DNA of 64,000 nt from positions 65,437,816 to 65,501,815 of the forward strand of contig CM075768.1 of the NCBI GenBank assembly GCA_037974665.1, written 5' to 3'. A program made the translations under genes and the position numbers. This document shows, piece after piece, positions 11,091 through 23,181 of this stretch. This stretch comes from Ehretia macrophylla (taxonomy: Eukaryota; Streptophyta; Magnoliopsida; Boraginales; Ehretiaceae). Numbering within the stretch: position 1 is the first letter of the stretch; each line of letters begins with the position of its first letter. The notes under the pieces are model-generated. The model was not told the DNA's origin and did no database searches. It saw only the letters and a program-made list of their open reading frames with translations.

Positions 11091-14000
11091 TGTCACGCCC
11101 CAACCCGGCCTATAAAGGTTAGGCTAGGGGGTGATCTAAACATTCAAGTCCTTTCAAGTACTTAATCATTCCAGGAGGTTTAGCACTTAACGTTTTATCC
11201 TAGACTCCAAAAATTTTTCCGAAAACTGGCAGCATAACGGTTGTAATTGGGCAATTTGGTTTGACCTAGTTCTCTAAACACCTCAAAATTTACCATCTCA
11301 ATTCCATTTCCAACTAAGATTACTATTTTACCATCAATTGAATTGCCTATTGGTTATTTCGACGTCCCGTTTGATTTATAACCTAGCATGATACTATGTC
11401 TCGTTTGTTTGTTTGACATCGTTTCAAAATATACCTGTTTAAGATTGGATAAATTCATTTACTTAGTCCTTACTAATGCATCATAACCTATGATAATACT
11501 AGCGGTAATAAAAGCATAACGATCATAGTAATGTCTAGTACCAGTCTACTTAATATAAGTACAAACCAAAATTAGACCCCAAATTACAACAGGGGCCTTT
11601 TACATCATGACATCGAGCAACACAAAATGAAATAGTCTTCAAGTAACATAAAGTTCACAAGTAGTCACGTTCAAGCAAAACAACAATGACAGGCAATCAC
11701 TCCAGGGGTTCATCATTAGGTACATTGTCCTCGAGTACCTGTACCTGTTCTTTTTCACCTGTGATGAAAAAGAGGGTAAGTCCTTATGAACTCAGCGAGG
11801 GAGAAACGAGAAATACGTTTTGAAACTCATTTTTTGGTTCAATTATGAAAACTCTTTTTGAAAACATGTCACGTATTACAAATAACAAGGTACGCAATAT
11901 ATGAAACAAATCGGGTAACAGATACATTTACCAATCATTTCAAGGATACGGTGAGCATTTGCTCTCAATATCAATTTCGATTCATTTGGTGCGGCCGACT
12001 TCAATAATCCCCTTATCGCTCCTAATTGGGTGTACTCCGGATGTACCCCGAAACCTACGACCCAACTCTCCGAGGGTGGAATGCCAAGCGAGAGAGGGAA
12101 TTGGACCATGGTAGTCACGGGAGCATCGGCAAGCCCTATGCCGCCCAGCGTTCGTGAAACGCTACCATGCCACAAAGAAAGGTTGCAACCTCGTATGCAA
12201 TGCACATTTATAACATTTAACATATCACATTAGGAGGACAACAAATTAGGTCGCCTCCGAGCAGTTATAAGATCGCACGTTGTCAAGTAATCAAACAAGG
12301 CACGATAAGACAAGTAATTTCATTTGAAAGGCATATAGAGCCATATGAACATTAAACGGGCAGCCATGTAACACATGCAAGTCAAGCCATATAACTCATT
12401 TCGAAGTCCACGTAATCAAGTGATACGATTATTCAACATGCAACAACATCTACGTGGGTTTGGTTACAAGAAAAGCTTATTTGACAACATGCAATAGTCA
12501 AAATCACATTTGAAGTTATAAGACATTTACGGGCAGCCCACTAAGCATATAATTCCCACGCAATATTCAAATGATCAATACTTAGCAAAACTACCTAGTC
12601 ATTAGGGTTTCCATTTCGTATATATTCATGAAATTTAAGCCTCAACCCAACTCAAAGTCAATCTCAAACCATGCATCATTTAATTCAACACCCTCAAACA
12701 TTCAAAACAGTCCATACAACATCCCGAAGCTACAATCCCAAGCATTTAATTCAACAAGAGGAGTCACAACAATTTTTCTAAGCACAACATTAAGGGAAAC
12801 CCTTACTGCAATAGGCTGTCTTCTCACAATCAATAGGATAATCAAACAATCTCCAAATCCAGTGAATAAGATGTCAAATTAAATCTTAAGAAGTTAACTA
12901 AAATCAGAAACAAACCTTGCATCAATTGGAGTTCGGGATCATTAGATATAGTGGAAACAGTAAGATAGCAAAAAACTGTCCAGATTTGCTTACTTTTCAG
13001 AAATTGACGTTTTTGAGGTCCTTAGGGTCAGTTTTAGCCTTGGTCCATTTCTGACAAAATTGTCCAGAACTGAGAAATATAGCAGAACACCAAATTTCAT
13101 GCATTTTGGACGACATTTACTAAGTCAAACATGGTTCGTTCCACAAGGTCAGTGCATCAGCCAAAACCTGCTTCAATTTTTCCAGATTTCCAGATTTGGT
13201 CACATTTTAAAGCGTTGCCATTTTGAGGACCTTAGAGTCAAAATTAGCTTCGGCCTATTTCTGGGAAAAATGTTAAAAATTGTCGAAAATAGTCACCTAC
13301 CAATTTTTGTGCATTTTCAACATCATTTGCCTAGCGAAACTTACCTCGAACAGACTGGTCAGAGAGTTGTCAACAATTTCGACTTCACCTAGCATCATTT
13401 TCAAGCCAAGATCTTGCCATGCATGGTTGTTTAAGCTTATGAACGACCATATAGCTCAAGTACAGAAGAAAATAAACACATTTATGAGCATGCATGTGAA
13501 TTTTTGAAGAGTTTTCAAAAGGTTTTAACCCTCACCTTAGCAATCAACCAAAAGATGCTCAAAAACCTTGTTGAAGCTCAACTTTCTTCCTCTCCTTGCT
13601 TAGCCGAAATCCCAACTAGCTTTTCTCTATTTTTCCTAGCTTAGTGATCAATCTCTTAGTACATGCATGTAGTTAGGACTTGAAGAAAAGAAATGGATGC
13701 CAAGAAGCTTACCTAGGCCGAATGGAGTCTTCAATGCACATGCAAGTGTGATTTTCACTTCTTAGCTAGCTCGGTTGAAGTCTTTTGCTTGTGGCTTGCT
13801 TGGTTTAGCTATGGTGTGAAGAAGATAAGATATGGAGATGAAGAACTCAGCCAAGGCCGAGAATGAGAGAGGAAAATGAGAGGGGAGAGAGAAAGAGTGA
13901 GAGAGAAATGAAGAAATGACAAATAAATGAAGCCTTTTGCAAATTTGAGGAGCATGTCCGCCTTGGGCTTCCAAATTCAGCATTTTGTGTCTTCAATGTG

Positions 14001-14611
14001 CAATTTGAAATTCCTAGGATGGGCAAGGATGATGTGGCCGAAAATAGTGTGCAAATGGTAGGGTTTTTGAGCAATTTTTTAAGCATTTGTGTTATAGAAT
14101 ATCTAAGCATGCATAGTTGATTATAAAATTGTTCAAACCTTGTGCATAAACCATGGTATGGTCGACCAAGCTAGCTTCCAATTCTGAATTTTTGTCAACT
14201 TTTGATCATTAATTAATTGTGTCTTGAAAGTGCAAAAAGAATAAGGAATAAAGAATGAAGAATGTTTAGTGTTTGGTGAATTTTGTCTTCTAGTGAGTTG
14301 AATTAGGATTATTATATTGATAGTGGATTTTGTAGGATTGTTTAATAGTCTAGTGCTCCGTGAAAGATACTTTCTTGATTAGCGTGAAGGCACGCTTTCC
14401 TAGGTCTAGGGCACGCACTACGAGGTAGGACATGAACTACGAGACGAACGTACGTTTTGCAAGTAAATGCACGCAACTCTAAATGAATGCACGTAATTCA
14501 ATGCATGGCACATAAAATGAACACAATTCTTAAACCTAGGTCATGGCACGCAAATCTAGGTTATGGCACACGAAGCAAGGTTTCACACGCAAATCGGGGT
14601 CAGGCCTCACA
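11091..14611 (-). repeat. Nested element 5' LTR (3521 bp, complete)
   Basis: Complete copy with TGTCACGCCCC and CCTCACA ends. In element sense it has CACGTA-type repeats (about 14395-14611), a CT-rich leader, a donor-like CCTAG/GTAAG near 13710, the hairpin, and an acceptor-like CATCACAG followed by an acidic segment near 11760. It retains the ~300 bp block deleted from its partner. Confidence 0.92.
12107..12169 (-). other. Conserved LTR hairpin, nested 5' LTR
   Basis: Outer arms CATGGTAG/CTACCATG and TCACG/CGTGA are intact. The inner stem is weakened here (CATCGG/CCAGCG). Confidence 0.7.
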
Positions 14612-16404
14612 ACAACAATCCTAGGACTATAAATGGGTACCGAAATGATCTAGCTCATAAGATACCTACCATACTAATCCAAGTAGCTTGTTACACAAAA
14701 TAACTTCAAGGTTGTATCATCATAAGAATTATAACCACAATCATCCTACAATATAATCTAATAGAATTTCAAAAGTAATCAACCACTCATTTAGCTATCA
14801 CTACAAAATCCGCCCACCTTTTAACGACCACGATTGGAAGTCTACCAACGGCTAGTTTCTAGACGTGAAACGGTGCACATAGATACGGTGGTCTAACAAT
14901 AGTTTGTTGGGTCATCATGACTCTGATTCATCTCTGTCTTACTCTCTTCATTTACATGTTCAACTGGCTAAGAGCATTAAGTCTGATCGACCTTAGGTCC
15001 TAGGGTTTAGCATGAATCATCATGCGTACCGTACTCACTATTAGCTATTTAGGGTTACTATTCATATCCTAACGACTCCACTTTGCAACCGGATGCTTTA
15101 ACCTCATTTCCATGGTTTGTATACTAGGTCCATCGGTCTTACTTAGGGAAATATGCTTTCTAACATCCTCTAGGGTATCCAAACAACGAGTGAATAGATT
15201 GACTTACTTGCATATTTACAGCTAAGTTCGAGGGACATCAAACTAATATCATGTTTCTTAATATCACAAATATCCAACTTAGGACCTTTAGTAACGTTAG
15301 TCATCTAATGCATAATTCAATACCTTACACTTCTATTCGACCTAACATTTAGGTGTAGTCTTCCGAACACGAGTTCTAGCTACGTGAATTCCTCTATTCC
15401 AGCATCCTTATATCTTGTTATATTAAAGAATCATCAACCTTGTTAAATTCAGTCTCTAGAGTTGCCTACATGTCTTGAGGTTATCCATTGTTAAGTCGCT
15501 CAAATACGCTATCCATGACTTAATAATCTAACCCCTAAAAGTAACTATCGTCAACTTCCACGAATTCATCTATTAATTTCTAGGTCATGATCTTACCATT
15601 GAGTGAACTTGAAACTCGCTAGTATACACCTTATTAGGTTCAACGATGCTTAATTCCAATCAAGTAAGGATTCAATCATATAAATAGTCTATTATACTAA
15701 TTTAATATATCAGAATTTGATTCAAAAGCAGCTCCTAAGTCAAACTTCCATTATAAGCATATGAATATATATATACTACTCCACATGTCCAATAGTATAT
15801 TCTTATATCTAAGGGAAGTTGTATGTCCTTAACATTTATTCTTGAACCACAATTAGAAGAACGGTTTAACAGAATCAAGAACTTTATGGCTACAAAATTG
15901 ATAACTTAATTACAGGTATGGGTATTCTAAAGATAAGGAGATAACTTTACCTCAACAATTATACCTGTGCTATGCATTTTATATATATACATATCCAATA
16001 ATACATACGATCCATCGAGTACTTGTAAAGATGCCAGAAATCTCTAACTGAGCCTTTTCGTTCATTCTGCACAAATTCACTTCCCTAAAAGTCCTAATCC
16101 TAACTATCTATGTGTATAAACAGTCATTCACGGTTATATAACATGCACATGTATCAAGGAAGGAGTATAAAAGTATGCATGCATTATCGAGGTCACTAAC
16201 ATTTCGGTGTGCATGACACATAATACATATGGTCCTCAAAAGCACATAATATTCAATGCTCAAAGCAATTAAAGCACATTAGCACACATTAACACATATA
16301 AACAAGACATCATAATTACCTTAGGGCTTCTCCCATGGTCCGAGAGTTGAACCCAACTAATGCCTAGTTAGTAAACTAAGCTCTGATACCATTCTAATAT
16401 AAGG
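14612..16404 (-). mobile_element. LARD internal domain A, 5' part
   Basis: Begins with the right ACAAC copy and continues colinear with 21396-23181. It is AT-rich with no reading frame of note on either strand. It ends at the leader and PBS next to LTR 2. Confidence 0.88.
16380..16391 (-). other. Primer-binding site, LARD copy A
   Basis: The minus strand reads TGGTATCAGAGC (initiator Met-tRNA), 13 bp from LTR 2. The leader that follows shares CTCTCGGACC and GCCCTAAG with the gag-bearing nested element. Confidence 0.93.
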
Positions 16405-19400
16405 TGTCACGCCCCAACCTGACCTATAGAGGTTAGACTAGGGTGTGATCTAAACATTTGTATCATTTCACGTACTTAATCGTTCATTAAGGTTCAAAGC
16501 TTAACGTTAGCCTAGAAGTCCAAAATTTTCTGGAAAATCGGCAGCATAACAGCTGTAATTAGCTCCTTAGTTTGACCTAATTTCAAAACACCTCAATTAT
16601 TCCAATCATTAATCCAATTCCATTAAGGACTCCTATTTTGTCACCAACCGATTTGCCTACTAGTTTATCTTGAAAGTCTTGTTTGGTTAATATGCCTAAC
16701 ATGATAACTATGTCCTGTTTATTTGTCAATTCCTATCATGCAAGTATCTATTATCCTTTAGCTTGTGCATGATCACTAGGTGAGATTAAGTAGAGTTACA
16801 TTATTTACTTCTTCACCTAGCGGTTCAAACACCTACGATAACTACTAATTAAATGACGAAAGTAAACGACCAAATAAAGAGTTTGTCCGGCTACAATCAG
16901 TACAAGCCAAAATTAGACCCAAATTACAACGGGGTCATTTACATCAATGAAATGAACAGTTTGCAATCAAACACAATATCCATATAGGAACCACTTTCAG
17001 GCAAAGCACAAAAGCACGTAGACACTCCCAGGAATCATCAACAAGCACGTCGTCCTCGAGTACCTGTTCTTGATCATCTTCACCTGAGATGATAAAAGAG
17101 GGTGAGTCCTTATGAACTCAGCGAGGGGGAACGAGAAATAGGTTTTGAAACTCATTTTCCGGTTCAACTTATGAAAATCCTTTTTGCAAGCATGAATATA
17201 ACACAATTAAGTACAGAATAGTAATACAAAAGTAAAGGAACAATTACCCCTCTTTCCTCCCCGACGTTCTCTAGGAACCAAGCGAGAGTACTTATACACA
17301 TAGTAAAAAGGATACGGTGAGCTTTTGCTCTCAATTCATTTCCAGAATCAGTTGTTGCGGCCGACTTCAAATCATCCCCATAACACGCCAAGTGGGTGTA
17401 CTCCGGATGTACCCCGAAATCCTACGACCCAACTCTCCGAGGAAGTCTAGCCCCCAAGCGAGAGAGAGAATGGGACCATGGTAGTCACGGGTGCACCGGC
17501 AAGCCCGATGCCGCCCGGTGTGCGTGATCGCTACCATGCCAGAATGAAAGGTTGCAACCTTGTATGCAATGCACATTTATGACATTTAATATATCACATT
17601 AGGAGGACAAAAAAGTAGGTTGCCTCTGGACAGTCATAAGATTGCACATTGACAAGCAAACAAGCGAGGCACGAATAGACAAGTAGTTTCACTTGAAAAG
17701 CATATGGAGTTATATGAACATTAAACGGACAGCCACGTAATGTACGTAAATCAAATCATATAAGTCGATTCAAATTCCACGTAATCAAATAATGATGTTA
17801 TTTAACGTGCAACAACATCTACGTGGGCTCGGATGCAAGAAAAAGCCTAATTGTCAACATGCAATGATCAAAGTCACATTTAGGACTATAAGGGCAACTA
17901 CGGGCAGCCTACTAAGCATATAATTACACATAATATCCAAAGGATCAACACTTATCAAGTTTGCCTAGTCACTAGGGTTTCCATTCCGTGCTTACCCGTG
18001 TGATTAAACCCTAAGTCAACTCAAAATCAATCTCAAGTCATGCACCATTTAATTCAACATCCTCAAGTACTCAAAACAGTCCACACAACATCCTAACGCC
18101 ACAATCCCAATCATTTAATACCACAAGAGAAGTTACAACAAATTTTCTAAGCATATAACCAAGTGAAACCCTCACTGCAATAGGCTGTTTTCTCACCATC
18201 ATTAAGAAAAGCAAATAATCTCCAATTCCAGTGAATAAGATATCAAATTAAAGCTTAAGACATGAACTAAAATTAGAAATAAATCTTGCATCATTTGGAG
18301 TTCGGGATCAATAGTTATAGCTGAAATAGTGGGATAGCACAAAACTGTCAAGATTTGCACACATTTCAATAATGGACGTTTTTTAGGACCTTAGGGTCAG
18401 ATTTAGCCTTAGTCCATTTCTGACAAGAATTTCCAGAACTGAAAAATATATCAGCACACCAAATTTGATGCATTTTGGACATCATTTACTAAGTCAAAAC
18501 TGGTTCTTTCTACAAGGTCAGTGCATCTGCCAAAACCTGCTTCATTTTTCCAGATTTCCAGATTCGGACACATTTTAATGATTTTCCATTTTGAGGAATT
18601 TAGAGTCAAAATTAGCTTTGGACTATTTCTTCAAAAAATGTTCAAAACTAGCAAACTAGTCACCTACCAATATTCATGCATTTTCATCATCCTTTGCCTA
18701 GCCAAACTCACCTCGAAACAACAGGTCAGAAAGCTGTCCCATAATCCGATTTCCTCTATCATCACTTTCAAGCCAAAATCTTTCCATGCATGGTTGAAGA
18801 AGCTTATGAACTCACATATAACTCAAGTACAGAAGCAAAGACATACATTTAAGAGCATGCATGTGGATTTTTGAAGGATTTTCAAAAGGTTTTAGCCCTC
18901 ACCTTTGCAAATCAACAAGAAGATGCACAAAACTTGTCAAAGCACAAATTTCTTCTTCTTCTTTGCTTAGCCGAGATTCCAACTTGTTTTTCTCTATTTT
19001 TCCTAGCTTAGTGACCAAGATCTTAGTACATTCATGTGGTTAGAACAAGAAGAAAAGAAATGGAAGCTAAGAAACTTACCTAGGCCGAAAATGGTGACTC
19101 AAGAGCTTGCATGTGAGTTTTCTTGCAACCTAGCTAGCTTGGTTGAGTTCCTTTGCTTGTGGCTTGCCTTGATTAACCATAGGATGATGAAGATGAGCTA
19201 GGAGGTGAAGAGATTCAGCCAAGGCCGAGAGAGAGAGAGAAGAATGAGAGGGAGAGAGAGAAGTGTGAGGAAGAAAGAAGAAAATGACAAGGAATGAAGG
19301 CCTTTTGCAATTTTGATGCATGTGGTCGGCCTTGAGGCTATACAAGGCTGAATTATTTGTGTCACCAATGCATTTTTGAATTGTTTTGGCATGTCTTTTG

Positions 19401-20258
19401 CAAGGGCCAAGAATGGTAGCTTAGTAGTTAGCAAAAGGTGCCTTGGGTGCAAGAAAAAATATGACATTGTGTAAGATTGGTCCAAGCATGCATGGATTAA
19501 AATAATTTGTTCAAACTTTGGTCTTATTAGCCTGTTATGGCCGGCCAAGGGCTTGCAAATTGCTGAAATTTCAGATTCTATTTAATACATTATAGATTAT
19601 AATAAGGGTGAAAATTGAGGTGCATTGGTTTTGGGTGAGAATAAAGAATAAGGAATGCTTAGGTCTTTGTGTAGATTGAATTGTTTATTGTTAGTGGATT
19701 TTGTAGAGATTTGGATTAGGATTATAATAATAATTAGTGGTGTTTGTCGGATTATTTTATAGACGAGTGCTTTGTGTAGGATTCTTTATTGATTAGCATG
19801 CGGACATGATTTCCTATGTCTATGACACGTACTACGAGACACGCACATAAATCAATATGGGGAACGAATCACGAGGTAGACATGAACTACGAGGTGAGAC
19901 TCAAACTTCAAGGCTAAGGCACATACTTCAAGACTAATGCACGTAATCCTAGGTGAATGAACGTAAACCAATGCAAGGCACTTAATTCAATGCCATGTAC
20001 GCAAATCGAGGTACGACTCTTAAACCTAGGTTAGGGCACGCAATTCAAGGTTAGTGCACACAAATCGAGTTATCGAACTTAAATCAAAGTCAGGGCACGT
20101 AAGTCTAGGATTATGGTACATAATTCTAGGTCAAGGCACGTATGACGAGGCATGCATGAAAACTGAGACAGGGCACGTAATCCAAGGTCAGTCATATCAT
20201 TCTTGGTCTATGGCACGCAAATCAAGGTAACACACGTTATTAAGGGTCGGGCCTCACA
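16405..20258 (-). repeat. LARD LTR 2 (middle, shared)
   Basis: A 3854 bp LTR closely matching LTR 1. It serves as 5' LTR of internal domain A and 3' LTR of domain B. PBS sequence lies on its left side and a polypurine tract on its right. There is no target duplication at its edges, as expected for an LTR created by recombination. Confidence 0.92.
17477..17538 (-). other. Conserved LTR hairpin, LTR 2
   Basis: The best-paired LARD copy: CATGGTAG/CTACCATG, then TCACG/CGTGA, then CACCGG/CCGGTG around the loop CAAGCCCGATGCCGC. Confidence 0.8.
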
Positions 20259-20272
20259 TCCTCCCCTCCTTA
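20259..20272 (-). other. Polypurine tract, right LARD copy
   Basis: The minus strand reads TAAGGAGGGGAGGA against LTR 2, identical in position and sequence to the left copy. Confidence 0.85.
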
Positions 20273-23156
20273 AAAGAATTTCGTCCCGAAATTCATTCTT
20301 GTCTATTGAGGTCATTTAGACGGATTCCGACCATTGTTATTTTCCAACTCCGGGTCGTCCTTTGCTCTGTGATCTCTCTTACCACAACGAATTCACTTCC
20401 TAGCTTTCTCCAATCATTTAATTCGGTGTGACCCCTACATTTACAGTTCGTTCCTTTGAACAACTCTATTTTCTCCAATTGATCTTAAGGTCGAGTTCAT
20501 TAACTAAGGTTAGAATCTCCAAACATAGTCATCAAATCTGCATCGGTATTCTAACAATATAACTATAACTCCAAAATCATGACTCATGTTGTATCAATCT
20601 TGCATTCATACCTCAAAAGGAATATCACAATAATACCATGATTCTATGGTGACATACACCAATTTCAAGATGATAGGTCTATATCCGATTTACATATCAT
20701 ATCTACTAGCTTCAAATTGTTAGCACGTAAGACATACACATGTTATGGATTATTTCCACGATACGATCCTATTTTCAGGAAGAACTCACCAAACAAACTA
20801 ATTCATCTCAAATCGTCATCTATCGATATTATCATAGTCCTTATCTCGTAGGTACATTAGATTAACAAATCTTCTAATGACAAGTCTCTCGGCTACAGGC
20901 TCCTATTCACTAACATTCTTTCCCAACTTCGTTAACCTTCACGCTCGTAATCAAGGTGAAAGACCGTTGAGATTCATGAAAGTCAAACTCTAAGGTTTAT
21001 TAAGTACCACCAACAAATTGCCATTGAAATTGCATGGGTAAACTAGTCATGTGGCACTAGTTCAACTTTTCAAGTAAGCTTCATCAGCTTGTGATCCACA
21101 ATTTATTTCCTTATTCAAATCTCTAATTTCAAGTCACAAGGCTTCAGAATTTTCTTTTAATCTTATCCAAAACTCCTAAGGCGAATAGTTTCAACCTCAA
21201 ATAAATTCTACTAATTTCAATCCAAGGTTACTTCATACTTAAGAAGACAATGGTCCTACTCACTTAGCAACCTAATCATTCCTTCGAACACTTAATGCCC
21301 ACCAATATATCTTCAACATTAATGTTACTAACCTGGGTTCATAGCCATGTCAGTGATATCAATTCTCTACTAGGTTACCGGCCGTACAACAACAATCCTA
21401 GGACTATAAATGGGTACCGAAATGATCTAGCTCATAAGATACCTACCATACTAATCCAAGTAGCTTGTTACACAAAATAACTTCAAGGTTGTGTCATCAT
21501 AAGAATTATAACCACAATCATCCTACAATATAATCTAAAAGAATTTCAAAAGTAATCAACCACTCATTTAGCTATCATTACAAAATCCGCCCACCTTTTA
21601 AAGACCACGATTGGAAATCTACCAACGGCTAGTTTCTAGACGTGAAATGGTGCACATAGATACGGTGGTCTAACAATAGTCTGTTGGGTCATCATGACTC
21701 TGATTCATCTCTGTCTTACTCTCTTCATTTACATGTTCAACTGGCTAAGAGCATTAAGTCTGATCGACCTTAGGTCCTAGGGTTTAGCATGAATCATCAT
21801 GCGTACCGTACTCACTATTAGCTATTTAGGGTTACTATTCATACCCTAACGACTCCACTTTGCAACCGGATGCTTTAACCTCATTTCCATGGTTTGTATA
21901 CTAGGTCCATCGGTCTTACTTAGGGAAATATGCTTTCTAACATCCTCTAGGGTATCCAAACAACGAGTGAATAGATTGACTTACTTGCATATTTACAGCT
22001 AAGTTCGAGGGACATCAAACTAATACCGTGTTTCTTAATATCACAAATATCCAACTTAGGACCTTTAGCAACTTTAGTCATCTAATGCATAATTCAATAC
22101 CTTACACTTATATTCGACCTAACATTTAGGTGTAGTCTTCCGAACACGAGTTCTAGCTACGTGAATTACTCAATTCCAGCATCCTTATATCTTGTTATAT
22201 TAAAGAATCATCAACCTTATTAAATTCGGTCTCCAGAGTTGCCTACATGTCTTGAGGTTATCCATTGTTAAGTCACTCAAATACGCTATCCATGACTTAA
22301 TAATCTAACCCCTAAAAGTAACTATCGTCAACTTCCACGAATTCATCTTTTAATTTCTAGGTCATGATCTTACCATTGAGTAAACTTGAAACTCGCTAGT
22401 ATACACCTTATTAGGTTCAACGATGCTTAATTCCAATCAAGTAAGGATTCAATCATATAAATAGTCTATTATACCAATTTAATATATAAGAATTTGATTC
22501 AAAAGCAGCTCCTAAGTCAAACTTCCATTATAAGCATATGAATATATATATACTACTCCACATGTCCAATAGTATATTATTATATCTAAGGGAAGTTGTA
22601 TGTACTTAACATTTATTCTTGAACCACAATTAGAAGAACGGTTTAACATAATCAAGAACTTTATGGCTACAAAATTGATAACTTAATTACAGGTATGGGT
22701 ATTCCAAAGATAAGGAGATAACTTTACCTCAACAATTATACCTGTGCTACGCATTTTATATATATACATATCCAATAATACATACGATCCATCGAGTACT
22801 TGTAAAGATGCCAGAATTCTCTAACCGAGCCTTTTCGTTCGTCCTGCACAAATTCACTTCCCTGAAAGTCCTAATCCTAACTATCTATGTGTATAAACAG
22901 TCATTCACGGTTATATAACATGCACATGTATCAAGGAAGGAGTATAAAAGCATGCATGCATTATCGAGGTCACTAACATGTCGGTGTGGATGACACATAA
23001 TACATATGGTTCTAAAAAGCACATAATATTCAATGCTCAAAGCAATTAAAGCACATTAGCACACATTAACATATATAAACAAGACATCATAATTACGTTA
23101 GGGCTTCTCCCATGGTCCGAGAGTTGAACCCGACTAATGCCTAGTTAGTAAACTAA

Positions 23157-23168
23157 GCTCTGATACCA
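23157..23168 (-). other. Primer-binding site, LARD copy B
   Basis: TGGTATCAGAGC on the minus strand, 13 bp from LTR 3. The flanking leader is nearly identical to that of copy A. Confidence 0.93.
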
Positions 23169-23181
23169 TTCTAATATAAGG

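Larger units (their letters stand above)
6950..14611 (-). mobile_element. Nested Tekay/Del-like Ty3/gypsy element, internally deleted
   Basis: A 7.66 kb element with ends TGTCACGCC and CCTCACA and a perfect 5 bp target-site duplication. In element sense it has a 5' LTR (11091-14611), PBS (11051-11062), leader, gag pseudogene, then a 3' LTR that has lost its first ~160 bp. One deletion therefore runs from late gag through all of pol into the 3' LTR. Its LTRs are recognisably related to the LARD LTRs but clearly diverged. It is minus-strand, like its host element. Confidence 0.93.
20259..23181 (-). mobile_element. LARD internal domain B (2.9 kb, uninterrupted)
   Basis: Colinear with domain A minus the nested element (2923 bp). 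At its 3' end in element sense, FRDEILLRRGGCEA reads through the polypurine tract into the LTR, like the tail of a Del/Tekay polyprotein. Upstream frames are at most about 60 codons, and I recognise no protease, reverse transcriptase or integrase. It carries the empty site of the nested insertion near 21386. Confidence 0.9.

Noticed and set aside
16380-16391. A tRNA gene fragment.
   Set aside because: Only the 12 nt complementary to initiator Met-tRNA is present, beside an LTR, which is a primer-binding site.
20259-23181. Possible degraded pol in the LARD internal domain.
   Set aside because: Apart from the polyprotein-tail remnant at the polypurine tract I could not see protease, reverse-transcriptase or integrase motifs on either strand.
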